Shown one piece after another: positions 32,927-41,910 of a stretch of 54,352 nt of DNA (positions are counted from its first letter, which is position 1; each line of letters opens with the position of its first letter). The notes under the pieces were generated by a model, which did not search any database, had not been told where the DNA came from, and saw only the letters and a program-made list of their open reading frames with translations. The DNA is taken from positions 1 to 54,352 of the forward strand of contig NZ_AOLG01000035.1 in NCBI RefSeq assembly GCF_000336815.1, read 5' to 3'. The stretch is from Haloferax prahovense DSM 18310 (GTDB lineage: Archaea > Halobacteriota > Halobacteria > Halobacteriales > Haloferacaceae). The translations under genes and the position numbers were made by a program.

Positions 32927-33776
32927 GGATCATCACCTCGTTGGAATCTGCAGCGAAAGAGCCCAGAGTAGTTTGGCCGCCTCCAAGCTCTGCGTTAACG
33001 CTGTACCGCCACTGCCTGTACTTTTCAACTGCCTCGTTGATTGAGGAATCACGAAGCTCAGACTGGTAGATCCAACGTTGACCCGCAGCCGCTACAACTT
33101 CGGGAGGCATACGAGCTAACCCGTTTGACGACTGCAACCCGATCAATATCAGACCCTCAAGAGTCAGTTCTGAGACAACGTCTCGAACATCCTGATCAAG
33201 TTTCTGAATACCATTACCCATTTTCCCGCCGAAGTACTGCGATCCGTAATAGACGCAGTACTGCAGCTGGTGCCGTCGGATCATATCATAGCAAATCCCG
33301 CGCTCGTCCGGGGTATATCCTTTCACCAATGGCAGGATCTGAATATCTGTATCCACTAACTCCTTCATCATCCACTCTGTGCCTTCCATCATGTTCCGAA
33401 TGTTCTCAACTCGGCTTTCAGAGTCCATGTTACCGTAAACTGGGTAATCCGTAGGAATATGGAAGTCAGGTCCGAATGCCTGCACCGCATTACGTTCCTG
33501 GGTCCAACGAAGCTCCTTCAGGTCATCATCGTGGATCACACCGCTAGTGATCACAGTCACGTCATCTGGGAAGTATGTATCTCGGACCTCACCTCTGTGC
33601 CGTAGCAAGGTCTCAACTTCAGTGATTTTGATCATCACCGTGTCTTCACCGTTCAACCTGTTCATGAAATCTTCATGAGCCTGTTGGGCCTGCACTCGTC
33701 GTACGACTCCGGTCGGGCACTCTCCGTGTTCTTGGAATCCCTGGTGTGTTTCAGTGGGGATCTGGCTGTAGCTCAT
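32919..33776 (-). CDS. Transglycosylase-like (TGT/DpdA-type) barrel protein in the CBASS-like operon
   Basis: A 285-residue protein from the ATG at 33776 (MSYSQIPTET). The pattern in its second half follows the tRNA-guanine transglycosylase fold: FHIPTDYPVYGNMDSESRVE, then ILPLVKGYTPDERGICYDMI (compare LPVVQGxTxEEYxxC in TGT and DpdA), then YGSQYFGG, then ELTLEGLILIGLQSSNGLAR, then MPPEVVAAAGQRWI. DpdA members insert deazaguanine bases into DNA, and TGTs into tRNA. Catalytic Asp residues cannot be assigned confidently. Context: 4 bases after the 248-residue gene product and overlapping the CD-NTase. I rate the family assignment as tentative. Another TIM-barrel enzyme is possible. Confidence 0.5.
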   Translation of the reverse strand: MSYSQIPTETHQGFQEHGECPTGVVRRVQAQQAHEDFMNRLNGEDTVMIKITEVETLLRHRGEVRDTYFPDDVTVITSGVIHDDDLKELRWTQERNAVQAFGPDFHIPTDYPVYGNMDSESRVENIRNMMEGTEWMMKELVDTDIQILPLVKGYTPDERGICYDMIRRHQLQYCVYYGSQYFGGKMGNGIQKLDQDVRDVVSELTLEGLILIGLQSSNGLARMPPEVVAAAGQRWIYQSELRDSSINEAVEKYRQWRYSVNAELGGGQTTLGSFAADSNEVMIHG

Positions 33777-33780
33777 GGTT

Positions 33781-34506
33781 TTAGATGTCCTCCTCTTCGT
33801 CCGAGAATGTTGACTGATAGCTACCGGGATCAATCAACCGTGTGAACAGATTTTCTGCGAGAATGCGCAGTGCCTCAATCTGTTCAGATAAATTTAGTGA
33901 CTGTTTATATAGAACTACGACACCGTATTTGTCGAAGCCGACTCGGATCTCTGTCTCCTCTCCGTCAACATTGACTTTGATTTTGTCAAGCGGTTCATCA
34001 CCGTAATCATCCCAGAAGTCAGTTCCTGGGAGGTCACGATCTTTACCAGAGACCCTTTCGGGCTTTGAGCGTTCTCGAGGTGCCAAGTATGCAAGCAGCG
34101 TCTCGTTTGCGTCATTGATTATTTTGCGCAGTGCTTCCTCACTGAATTCTGTGGTTTCAGGTGAGATGTCCTGAAGGAACTGGTGTTTGATGAGGGACAA
34201 AATATCGTCCTTGGTTTCATTGTCCGTATTTGAGATCGCAATGAACCCGTTTCCGAGGAAGGCCACGACATATTCCTCGAGATATTTTGTGGTCCCTGTT
34301 CCGTCAAGGGTGTTGTACTCCATCTCGTCTTGAACGCCGTACTTGAACCAGATCGGTCCTTTTTCGCTTCTACCAAGTGTTCCGGGGAGAATCCCCCGTT
34401 TGAATTCGCTGCTATCCTCGTGGATAGACAGCTTCTGTATAGTCTCCTCAACCCCTTCGAGGGTGATTCTCCCTTGAGGGACAGGGACAATCTGGAAACT
34501 AGGCAT
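33781..34506 (-). CDS. Unrecognised protein of the CBASS-like operon
   Basis: A 241-residue protein from the ATG at 34506, overlapping the ATPase gene by 8 bases. The N-terminal half is beta-rich (RITLEGVEETIQKLSI, KYLEEYVVAFLGNGFIAISN) and is followed by helices with many acids and a final pair of strands (IKVNVDGEETEIRVGFDKYG). There is no membrane segment, no zinc motif and no nucleotide-binding motif. It does not resemble the HTH-WYL or metallopeptidase partners (CapH/CapP) known from CBASS. Its fixed position between an ATPase-regulator and a transglycosylase-like protein suggests a structural or specificity role. Confidence 0.55.
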   Translation of the reverse strand: MPSFQIVPVPQGRITLEGVEETIQKLSIHEDSSEFKRGILPGTLGRSEKGPIWFKYGVQDEMEYNTLDGTGTTKYLEEYVVAFLGNGFIAISNTDNETKDDILSLIKHQFLQDISPETTEFSEEALRKIINDANETLLAYLAPRERSKPERVSGKDRDLPGTDFWDDYGDEPLDKIKVNVDGEETEIRVGFDKYGVVVLYKQSLNLSEQIEALRILAENLFTRLIDPGSYQSTFSDEEEDI

Positions 34507-35605
34507 AGAACTCACCCTCCTTCTCAATCCTCTGCTGGAGAAGTGGTTTTACTAGGTCCCTGACACGGTAAAAGACGGAACGTCCTTGTTTCTCTTTCTC
34601 CAGAATTCGGTTATCCGTTAAGCTCTGGAGATGATATGAAATGGTGGATTTGTCTCTGTTGAGTTTCTCGACGAGCTCTGATGGTCGCTGACCCTTTGGA
34701 TGCGGGGATAACAGAACGTGTTTGAGTACGAGTAGCTTCTTATCAGAAAGGTCGTAGACACGTTCTTGAACTCCGTCAAGCTGTAGGTTCTGCACTGCTG
34801 TACTGACTGCCTCGGTGGTTACTTCGCTGAAGTCGCTCAGGAATGACTGCTTGAATGTCTCTCTCAGGATCTCGTGGAACAATAGCGGTATTCCATAGGA
34901 TGAACTGTATATTTCCGAGTAGAGACTCTTCGGTAGATCCAGTTGGCCGCTGCTGTAGACGCTGACTGCGGTTTTCAACGCATCTACCGTGTTTTTTTCG
35001 CTGAGCGGTGAAAGCTCGACTACTTGAGAAAGCGGGAGCACATCGTTCACTCGGTCTTGTTCGAGCGCCCAGTGTTCTGGAGTCCACGACGTGATTATCA
35101 GTAAGTTGTCGACCCGGCTGTTGATTTTCTTCAGCGAGTGATCGATTCTTTTGTCTTGGCCGCAGTCATCAAGCAATACTACCGCGTTGCAGTATTCTTC
35201 AAGCTCGTCAAGGATTTTGTAGATGCCAAGTTCTTCTTCTTGCTCTTCAACGAACTGTGTCGTAGAGTAGTACTTGTTAGGGTAATCCAGATTGAGTTGC
35301 TCCGTCATCTGGTTGATTGTGTGAAGTAATTGTGTTTTCCCGAACCCAGCAGGAGCAATGATTGGCAGATGGTAGGTTCCTTTCTGCTGCGAAAAGAACC
35401 CGATGTACTCTGCGACTTCTTCAAGTTGATCATCATGACTAGGTGCTTCTTCAGGATGTTTCTGAAGATAAGCAGTGATGTATTCATGGCTGAGGTTATC
35501 CGGGTTGACGCCTTGGTTCTGCAGCCATGCATCGTAGCTGCTGATCTGGCCTTTTTGCCCGCGTTCAAACGCTTCCTCGAATCGGTTTTGTTTGTTATCG
35601 CCCAT
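34499..35605 (-). CDS. STAND/AAA-type ATPase with C-terminal ArsR-like winged helix, first gene of the CBASS-like operon
   Basis: A 368-residue protein from the ATG at 35605. Twelve more residues are possible from 35641, but the best A/T promoter box lies at 35654-35662, too close for that start. The ATPase has Walker A PIIAPAGFGKTQLL, Walker B AVVLLDD and a sensor region LLIITSW. The C-terminal winged helix is LVLKHVLLSPHPKGQRPSEL, then VEKLNRDKSTISYHLQSL with a basic wing. This resembles archaeal STAND-like regulators that sense a ligand or partner and bind DNA. As first gene it probably controls the operon, the role played by other regulators in regulated CBASS. Confidence 0.7.
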   Translation of the reverse strand: MGDNKQNRFEEAFERGQKGQISSYDAWLQNQGVNPDNLSHEYITAYLQKHPEEAPSHDDQLEEVAEYIGFFSQQKGTYHLPIIAPAGFGKTQLLHTINQMTEQLNLDYPNKYYSTTQFVEEQEEELGIYKILDELEEYCNAVVLLDDCGQDKRIDHSLKKINSRVDNLLIITSWTPEHWALEQDRVNDVLPLSQVVELSPLSEKNTVDALKTAVSVYSSGQLDLPKSLYSEIYSSSYGIPLLFHEILRETFKQSFLSDFSEVTTEAVSTAVQNLQLDGVQERVYDLSDKKLLVLKHVLLSPHPKGQRPSELVEKLNRDKSTISYHLQSLTDNRILEKEKQGRSVFYRVRDLVKPLLQQRIEKEGEFYA

Positions 35606-35653
35606 CTTATTCGAACTACTCCAACTATTCCAACTATCCATTTTTATTCAAAC

Positions 35654-35662
35654 CATATAAAA
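35654..35662 (-). promoter_or_regulatory. A/T-rich promoter box for the second CBASS-like operon
   Basis: Read on the minus strand it is TTTTATATG, a typical archaeal TATA element. It lies about 50 bases upstream of the ATG at 35605, placing transcription start near 35630. Confidence 0.45.
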
Positions 35663-35769
35663 CCACTAGGCTAGTTGACGAAACCGCTTGCCAATTTATG
35701 TAACAACCTCTCGTATCAGAACGAAATACAGTTCTGGAAAACAGCTGCTACTGCGATCGCGTGGGGTAA

Positions 35770-36348
35770 TCACCGTTATTGCCCAGCAATTCCTTCAACG
35801 ACACAACGCACCAACACTGTCGCTTGACTGGTATAGCAACCAAGCTGCCCCGAATCAATCCACCTATCCTCTACAAAGGACTTTCAAAAGGCGAGCAAAT
35901 CCGAGAACGTACCGCCCCATTCCAAGTAAACCGAAACGACAGCGTTCTCATCTATCTTCTCCGACTCTCTTACGAGAAACTTGATGATGAAAATTATAGC
36001 AAAACAGAGCCAACCAACCGACCGCTGCACACGCTGGCGTCGTTCCGGCAAATAGAGTTTGACCCCAACACAAAATACCCCCTCCACGTCACAGTGACGG
36101 TAGCTGATGCGACACCGGCTAAGTCTGGCCTCACTTTTCAGTGGGACAGTAGTGTGGATGACCAAACCCTCCGAGGCACTCTCAATAAAACAGAGCCAGA
36201 CGTCGTATATCTTTGACTCAGCTTCCATTCGGTTGATGAGCAGCCACGCCGTGCAATCCCTGGTGCTTACCCACTAATCGCACGCAAAGGAGCACCACGA
36301 ATTGATGTCGGCAAACTGCGTTCAATGAGTGGTGCAGATCCCACCTAA
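35770..36348 (+). pseudogene. Gene remnant with an in-frame stop
   Basis: One frame runs from just after a stop at 35767 to TAA at 36346 and is interrupted only by TGA at 36214. Both sides look coding: INPPILYKGLSKGEQIRERT, then FQVNRNDSVLIYLLRLSYEK, and after the stop FHSVDEQPRRAIPGAYPLIA, then RKGAPRIDVGKLRSMSGADP. No strong start is present. I do not recognise the family. It overlaps the stop of the convergent small gene by three bases. I read it as a pseudogene, not recoding, as nothing indicates UGA readthrough. Confidence 0.45.
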
Positions 36349-36695
36349 GACAGACGTGTTACAAATTCTTTGACGACCTCTACTGCCTCCTGCAGATTGT
36401 CTGTAGAGAAGACGAACTCGGACGAGATTGTCTCTGTGAACCCAGGCCGGTGGTAATCTGGCCCCGCAGTCTCCAATCCTTGTACCGTCCACTCGTCGTG
36501 GAGTTCGAGACTGACGACACGAACGGGGACGTCGGTTCCGACGAGGTCTACGTTCGAAACGTCCCAATCGATCTCCTCTTCGTCTAACGGCCGAGTCCAC
36601 TGGTGAGTTCGTTGGTCAAGCTTTTCGTACGTCCATTCACGACCGTTCGATTTGAGAGTGTGCGACGGAACCGAATCCACGTCGTATTCAGTCAT
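36345..36695 (-). CDS. Hypothetical small acidic protein
   Basis: A 116-residue protein, probably cytosolic. It shows a regular mixture of strands (DLVGTDVPVRVVSLELHDEW) and a C-terminal helix (DNLQEAVEVVKEFVTRLS). There is no signal, membrane or nucleotide-binding motif. It lies alone between a pseudogene and the plus-strand cassette. I recognise no family. Confidence 0.5.
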   Translation of the reverse strand: MTEYDVDSVPSHTLKSNGREWTYEKLDQRTHQWTRPLDEEEIDWDVSNVDLVGTDVPVRVVSLELHDEWTVQGLETAGPDYHRPGFTETISSEFVFSTDNLQEAVEVVKEFVTRLS

Positions 36696-36799
36696 TCAGC
36701 AACAGAGTCGTTGCTCCGAGCGAAGAAAGTAACGGAGTGCTTAGATTAGTGGACACACCACAATCACGCAATAGTAGTTTCAACGAACAATCACACATT

Positions 36800-36807
36800 T
36801 TTATAAT
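36800..36807 (+). promoter_or_regulatory. TATA box of cassette A
   Basis: TTTATAAT lies about 33-40 bases upstream of the ATG at 36840. It argues against the in-frame TTG at 36807, which would fall inside the box. Confidence 0.5.
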
Positions 36808-36839
36808 TGGCTGTCCCACGTGAGAGTCAGAAACAATAT

Positions 36840-38783
36840 ATGCGATCTGACTCAGCCCGTCCCGAGGGCTGGTGGTTCAAAGAACAACCACCAGGACAGT
36901 CACACAGTCCGGGGCTCCTCCAGAAGAAGACGCTGGATAGAAGTCTCGATACCTTCGTGAAGGAGATTCTCCAGAATATCAACGACGCCGGGGTCGAGAA
37001 CGAGAACCCGGTCGAAGTCACGTTCAGACTCGTAGAGCTCCAAGATCCTCGAGACGTATTCGAGAAGGCGATCGGCTGGGATTCCCTACTAGAACACGTA
37101 CGTGCAGCGGCTCAGGAACAAAGCAGTCCTGGCCTCGAAGAGTACCTCGACTATCTAGATAGTGGAGGAAAACTTCGTATTCTCGTCGCGGAAGAGAGGA
37201 ACACGAGTGGGATACAAGGAGACGAGGTATCTACTGAATGTGACTATGCGGCATTAGTCCGTGACCCCGGAAGTAGTAACAAGACTGGAGATACAGGTGG
37301 GAGACACGGTCTCGGAAGTTCCGTCTTGTGGGTTGCCAGTGGGCTACAGACGGTCTTGTTCAACTCTACCTTGGCCGAAGAGTTAGACGAACAAGAGTCA
37401 CCACGTCTGGTAGGACGGTCGTTCGTTCCAACGCACCAAACACCAGATGGACAGTGGTACGACAACGAAGGCTGGTTCGGATCACCTACTGGCCTGAGCA
37501 ATCCGGACTTGGAGCGTCCAGAGTCGATGTGGTCGAACGTGGCAGGAGACCTCGCCCAAGAGTTGTCGTTGGAGAGACCGGACGTGCCAGGGACGAGTAC
37601 GATGATCGTCGGGTTCCGTGACCCGTCAGACCCCTCGATGGAGGAACAACCGTCGCCGTCCGAGGTCGCAGATATCTTCGAGCAGACTGCAGCGGACTAC
37701 TTTTGGCCTGCGATCAGTCGTGGTGACCTCGAAGTGTACTTGGACATGGCGGGCGACAAAAGAGAGGTTACCGACGATACGATCCGAGATCACGATGGTG
37801 TTGCCCCTTTCATCGATTGCTACGAGAGACGTTCCGGTGCGCCAGATTCACTAGGCGGGCCTGGTGAGGTTGCCAGTAGAGAGTTCGACTACGAGATAAG
37901 GAGTCGAAAAGATCGTAAGACACCGGAGAGTGGTCCGGTGTCACTCGCTGCACGGAAGGCGTATCCCGACGAGGAGGTGCGTGTTGGTGAGATCGCTTTC
38001 TTCCGAGGGTCGGGGATGGTGGTCAAGTACAAGCCTGCACGACATCTGGGATTCTCGGAGAAGTTCCACGGTGTTCTCGCCTGTGGCAACGCACGGCCCC
38101 AGCCGGGGCAGACACCAACACGTGAAGACAGAGCAATAGACGAGTTCTTGGCGATGGCAGAACCGCCAGCGCACGACGACTGGGTTGGGAAGAAGAACGA
38201 CGAGCTCAAGGGGACTTTCGAGCCGGGGTGTGTCAAGCGTGTTCGAAAACTGAAGAGGGACTTACTGAAGAAGCATCTCTCGAAGTTGTTATACGGCACC
38301 CAAGAACGCTCTGGAGACTCGATTCGCCCCGATAGGGACATCTTGCCGAAGACACGGCGGTCTGGAGGCAGGAGTAACGGCGTCTCGACGCCGAACGTTT
38401 CGAGTCCCTTCGACTGGAGAGTGACGGAATCGGAAGTCGACAAGAATAGGTGGACGTTCGTGGGGTGGATAGAGCCTGATCTGGACGTCGAAGGCGAGAT
38501 CAGACAGTGGGAGGTCGAGATCGAGATTGCGGCCATGTTCGAGGACGATCGAGAAGCTTCCAAGATTCCAGTCGAAGAGGTTGAAGTCACAGGGAGCCAC
38601 GTCGATTGGAGACTCAACGACGGTAGAGGGGTGATAGAGGTGAATGACGACACGGACAAAGTCGAATTCGACATACGATCTGAAGCTCTCGCGGATGCCG
38701 ATCCGAGGTTAGGTGACCTCGGCGAGACCAAGTTCAAGATCGTCGACGGGTCTATCGGTATCGAGGAGGTGACGTCTTCGTGA
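36840..38783 (+). CDS. GHKL-type ATPase of cassette A
   Basis: A 647-residue protein from the ATG at 36840. The N-box is EILQNINDAG (residues 42-51, Asn/Asp positions as in histidine-kinase-like ATPases). A variant G1 box follows near 115-128 (ILVAEERNTSGIQGDE, with Glu-Glu in place of the usual Asp) and the G2 box is GGRHGLGSSVLWVASGL. The rest is a long region with VSLAARKAY and FFRGSGMVVKYKPARH, ending in a beta-rich domain (NRWTFVGWIEPDLDVEGEIR). It is paralogous to the ATPase at 47666 throughout. It is first of three co-translated genes. ATP-driven clamping of DNA is expected for the fold. Confidence 0.75.
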   Translation: MRSDSARPEGWWFKEQPPGQSHSPGLLQKKTLDRSLDTFVKEILQNINDAGVENENPVEVTFRLVELQDPRDVFEKAIGWDSLLEHVRAAAQEQSSPGLEEYLDYLDSGGKLRILVAEERNTSGIQGDEVSTECDYAALVRDPGSSNKTGDTGGRHGLGSSVLWVASGLQTVLFNSTLAEELDEQESPRLVGRSFVPTHQTPDGQWYDNEGWFGSPTGLSNPDLERPESMWSNVAGDLAQELSLERPDVPGTSTMIVGFRDPSDPSMEEQPSPSEVADIFEQTAADYFWPAISRGDLEVYLDMAGDKREVTDDTIRDHDGVAPFIDCYERRSGAPDSLGGPGEVASREFDYEIRSRKDRKTPESGPVSLAARKAYPDEEVRVGEIAFFRGSGMVVKYKPARHLGFSEKFHGVLACGNARPQPGQTPTREDRAIDEFLAMAEPPAHDDWVGKKNDELKGTFEPGCVKRVRKLKRDLLKKHLSKLLYGTQERSGDSIRPDRDILPKTRRSGGRSNGVSTPNVSSPFDWRVTESEVDKNRWTFVGWIEPDLDVEGEIRQWEVEIEIAAMFEDDREASKIPVEEVEVTGSHVDWRLNDGRGVIEVNDDTDKVEFDIRSEALADADPRLGDLGETKFKIVDGSIGIEEVTSS

Positions 38784-39790
38784 AACAGATTCGACTGAAC
38801 AAGGGGCTATCTTATCGAACGTATCCACACCGGTGTGAACCGGGTTCACTCGAATTTTCGGTGACAGAGTATTCGATCAACGGCAAGTCGTCGAACGAAC
38901 CAAGGGTCGACCAGCTCGTCGATATCAAAGAGTACGAGGGATGGGATACACTCACCTTAGAAATCGAAGTGACGATTCCAGAGGGGCTCTTGGGGAAGGT
39001 CTTCCCGGAGTTCGGCAAGATACCGGGAATGCTCGTCGTCACCGCTCACTGTCGGGAGACGTACCTTCGTGAACGGTTTGTACTGGCTAGGGACCCGATC
39101 AGCTCGGGGACTTACGAAGGAACGTGGGAGTTCGATGCAAAAGACGTCAGAGGGAGCGTCAACCTCCGCCCGATTCTGATCCGGACGACCGACACGTCGC
39201 AGTCGATGAACTACGCGACGAACGCGGGTGTCTTCGTCGCTGATGGACCAGAGTGGAGGCTAGATATCAGCGACACGAGTGGGAAAGACCAAGACCTCCT
39301 TGACGTCCGAACTAAATCGTTCGAAGAGGTCCACGAGGCAGACGACGATACTCGCTTCCCACCCTCGGACCGGCTCTACTACTTGGACCTCGAGGGAGAT
39401 CCTGATCTACCAGTGCTGTGGCTCAACGAAGACCACGAGAAGGTGACCACGGTAATGCAGGACGCCGAGAGCGAACACGAAAAGCAGGTCTCAGACCTCG
39501 TTTGGAACCAAGTCATGACACCGGTGTGGACTCGTCTCGTGACGATCGCTGCAACCGAGTACGACCCAGACGAAGACGATTGGACACCGGAGTGGCAGGG
39601 AGCTGTCTTCGACGAACTCCACGACGAACTCTATCCCGACCACACACCAGAGAAGACCGCCGAACGACTACAGGAGGACCTCTCGGAGTCTGTGGTACTC
39701 GCGACGAAGAAGGTAGAAGACGCTGTACAGGAACTCCTTGAGCCAGCCGACTACTATACGAAACACATCCAGAACTTAACGGAAAGATGA
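38780..39790 (+). CDS. Beta-rich second protein of cassette A
   Basis: A 336-residue protein starting at GTG, overlapping the ATPase stop as GTGA, with a strong ribosome binding site GGAGGTGA at 38765-38772. Its first 150 residues are mostly beta strands (WDTLTLEIEVTIPEGLLGKV, then FPEFGKIPGMLVVTA). A helical domain follows with YLDLEGDPDLPVLWLNEDHE. It pairs with the protein at 49567: both have WDT...VTI/VTD...VFP...G-LVV, a GTY...G...LIR block, and a conserved YLNE/WLNE. No catalytic motif or membrane segment is seen. It is probably a structural or DNA-contact subunit working with the ATPase. Confidence 0.68.
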   Translation: MKQIRLNKGLSYRTYPHRCEPGSLEFSVTEYSINGKSSNEPRVDQLVDIKEYEGWDTLTLEIEVTIPEGLLGKVFPEFGKIPGMLVVTAHCRETYLRERFVLARDPISSGTYEGTWEFDAKDVRGSVNLRPILIRTTDTSQSMNYATNAGVFVADGPEWRLDISDTSGKDQDLLDVRTKSFEEVHEADDDTRFPPSDRLYYLDLEGDPDLPVLWLNEDHEKVTTVMQDAESEHEKQVSDLVWNQVMTPVWTRLVTIAATEYDPDEDDWTPEWQGAVFDELHDELYPDHTPEKTAERLQEDLSESVVLATKKVEDAVQELLEPADYYTKHIQNLTER

Positions 39791-40506
39791 CACAGACGAC
39801 CTTGACCCGATTGAAGGCCGATGCAAAGCGACTATTGGACGACGAGGCGTTCCTGAGGGGTGACAAAGAGTTCTTCGAAGACGAGAGGCTCGGGAGATAT
39901 TCACAGACGACGAACTTCAGTGCGGACATCGACGCTTTAGAGGGCCGTCTGAGAGATATCGTAGACGAGTATCCGCAGTTCGAAGGAGGGATGGATTCCG
40001 AGGCAGCAGTCGCCGTCCACGAGGAGATCGATTTGAGTCGTAGCGAAGCGAGTGACTCGGGGATCTGGAACGACCTCGCGATGCGTCACTTCCCGTGGTT
40101 CGTTCGCCACAGGTGGAGATACGAGAGTCAGACGGGGATGAAGAAGAAGTTCTGGACCTACGGTTCTGCCCTCGACTCGGCGTCCAGTACCTTCGAGCGA
40201 CTATGGTGGATAGCCGAGATGACCCACGAGGACGGAGACTACGAGAACACCAAGAAGGCATTCGAGAGCCGACGGTTCTGTTTCCGTGTGTTCGACATCC
40301 AGCTCGGCCGGTACAAACCAGCAGCACTGGCGTGTCTCGAAGTACTCTACGACGAAGGCAAAGAGTCGTTCGCAGCGAACGACGTAATAGACGAGACGAT
40401 CCAGAGACTCCGCCGTGCTGGTACAACGATACCATTCGAAGGGCGGACGAAATCAGAGCTAGTAGATATCGTTCAAAGTATTCGAGAAGACGTAGAGTCA
40501 GGGTGA
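39787..40506 (+). CDS. Helical third protein of cassette A (DUF6339-like)
   Basis: A 239-residue helical protein overlapping the previous gene as ATGA. The most telling part is GIWNDLAMRHFPWFVRHRWR (residues about 92-111), matching DPGIWHYLAVVWRPDYVRFRW in the paralogue at 50529 and the pattern of proteins annotated DUF6339. A second conserved piece is TFERLWWIAEMTHEDGDYEN against FARLWFMADFTQTEDDGYGP. Function of DUF6339-type proteins is unknown to me beyond repeated occurrence in defence contexts. It is the last gene of cassette A and convergent with methyltransferase A. Confidence 0.65.
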   Translation: MTQTTLTRLKADAKRLLDDEAFLRGDKEFFEDERLGRYSQTTNFSADIDALEGRLRDIVDEYPQFEGGMDSEAAVAVHEEIDLSRSEASDSGIWNDLAMRHFPWFVRHRWRYESQTGMKKKFWTYGSALDSASSTFERLWWIAEMTHEDGDYENTKKAFESRRFCFRVFDIQLGRYKPAALACLEVLYDEGKESFAANDVIDETIQRLRRAGTTIPFEGRTKSELVDIVQSIREDVESG

Positions 40507-40672
40507 ATCGTCGTGGTCAAGTCACGAATCGAGAGTCGCCAATCTATGTTCCAATACCGTCTGAGTACGACTATTTCGACATTGTGCGTCCTCGTTTGGC
40601 GGGGCTACAAGTAGACCCTCTAACGCACGAGTTTCTGAAACTCAGATACCCTACGAATACCAGAACGAGTAT

Positions 40673-41770
40673 TCAGTCGACGTAGTCACCTAACGCCGCC
40701 TGTTTCTTTTCCCCCCGTAGGTGTTCCAACAGGCGTCGCCCAATGATCTCACCGAGCGCAGGAGGTACCGCGTTGCCGATCATCCGGCCAAGTTTTGTAA
40801 TACCGACGTCTTCGAACTTTTCGGCGAACTGGTAGTCGCGAGGAAACGTTTGAATCATCGCACCCTCCCGTAACGAGATGGCCCGGTTCTGGTCTGTGTC
40901 GTAGTGTCCGAACCTTCCACTTCCCAAATTGTAGAACTGTGTCGTAATGGTGGGTGCAGGCTCGTCTGCTCGCATTCGGCCGTATACTGAACCGAACGAA
41001 CGGCCACTCTCGTCGAGGTGGCAATCAAGTAGTAGCTCCTCGTCCCAGTCTTCCCATGTGCCCCCTGGAACCGATTGTTCGATTCGTTTGAGGTTGATGT
41101 CGTCGAGTGACCGAGCAGTATGAAGCCAGTCGTCAGGGTGACTTTCACCAGCTTCGATCGCAGGGAGGTCGTCGATTCGCTCCTTGACAGATTCGAACTG
41201 ACTTGGTCGGTTGTGAATTCGGGGGGAGAAATTGAACGGCCCCCGCTTCGACGCAGTCACCACCCATCGCCGACGTGTCTGCGGGATACCGTACTCTGGA
41301 CAGAATACCCGCTTATTCCAATCTGGGTTCAACAGGTAGCCCATCGATTCCAGAAGATCTTCGAAGTCCTCGTACACCCCTTCGTGGCGAAGCTCGTAGA
41401 CGTTCTCCATCACCACGAAATCTGGTTCGATCGCAGCGACGATCTCACCAAACTCTGAGAGCATCTCGTACATCTCGTGGTCTTGGCTTTCAGAACCGTG
41501 GTTAAGTGGGGAGAAAGGCTGGCAAGGAGGACATCCAGCGACAAGTGTCGCATCGGCATCGTCGTCCAACCACTCAGCCACTTCTTCAGGATTTTCCCTC
41601 GAGATTTCGGCTAGATCAGCGTCTACGAACTCGGCATCGTTGTTCTCCTCGTAGGCGTACCGACAATCAGCGTCAATGTCGAAACCGGCCTCCACCGTCA
41701 CACCTGCAGCTTCGAGGCCGTTCGTGAGGCCACCGGCACCACAGAACAGGTCGACGGCAGACACGTTCAT
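40673..41770 (-). CDS. C5-cytosine DNA methyltransferase A
   Basis: A 365-residue 5-methylcytosine methyltransferase from the ATG at 41770 (MNVSAVDLFCGAGG). The start at 41830 would add 20 residues not present in the paralogue. Motif I is DLFCGAGG. Motif IV is GCPPCQPFS with catalytic Cys83. Motif VI is MENV, motif VIII YGIPQTRRR, motif IX APTITTQFYN, and motif X IGNAVPPALGEIIG. The short target region before motif IX has SVPGGTWEDW. It is about half identical by eye to methyltransferase B at 44632, so the two may act on related sites or opposite strands. It is separated from the glycosylase gene by 140 bases. Confidence 0.9.
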   Translation of the reverse strand: MNVSAVDLFCGAGGLTNGLEAAGVTVEAGFDIDADCRYAYEENNDAEFVDADLAEISRENPEEVAEWLDDDADATLVAGCPPCQPFSPLNHGSESQDHEMYEMLSEFGEIVAAIEPDFVVMENVYELRHEGVYEDFEDLLESMGYLLNPDWNKRVFCPEYGIPQTRRRWVVTASKRGPFNFSPRIHNRPSQFESVKERIDDLPAIEAGESHPDDWLHTARSLDDINLKRIEQSVPGGTWEDWDEELLLDCHLDESGRSFGSVYGRMRADEPAPTITTQFYNLGSGRFGHYDTDQNRAISLREGAMIQTFPRDYQFAEKFEDVGITKLGRMIGNAVPPALGEIIGRRLLEHLRGEKKQAALGDYVD

Positions 41771-41910
41771 GATACTGTTAGATGAAAGTCCGACGGGACA
41801 GATAAAGCGTTCGTCTCCAGATATCGACACACGGGGGACCGGTCGACTCGTCTTGAATCAGTATCGACCGACGGCGAAGGTACAGAGCGGCAGAGGGCTG
41901 CAAAACCGAT

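Noticed and set aside
36214-36216. TGA as selenocysteine or readthrough codon
   Set aside because: Haloarchaea are not known for selenocysteine use, no SECIS-like structure was noticed, and the frame has no good start, so a pseudogene is simpler.
40507-40672. Short coding-like sequence (IYVPIPSEYDYFDIVRPRLA) between cassette A and methyltransferase A
   Set aside because: There is no start codon in its frame and it overlaps the convergent end of the methyltransferase gene. It may be a remnant but is too short to call.
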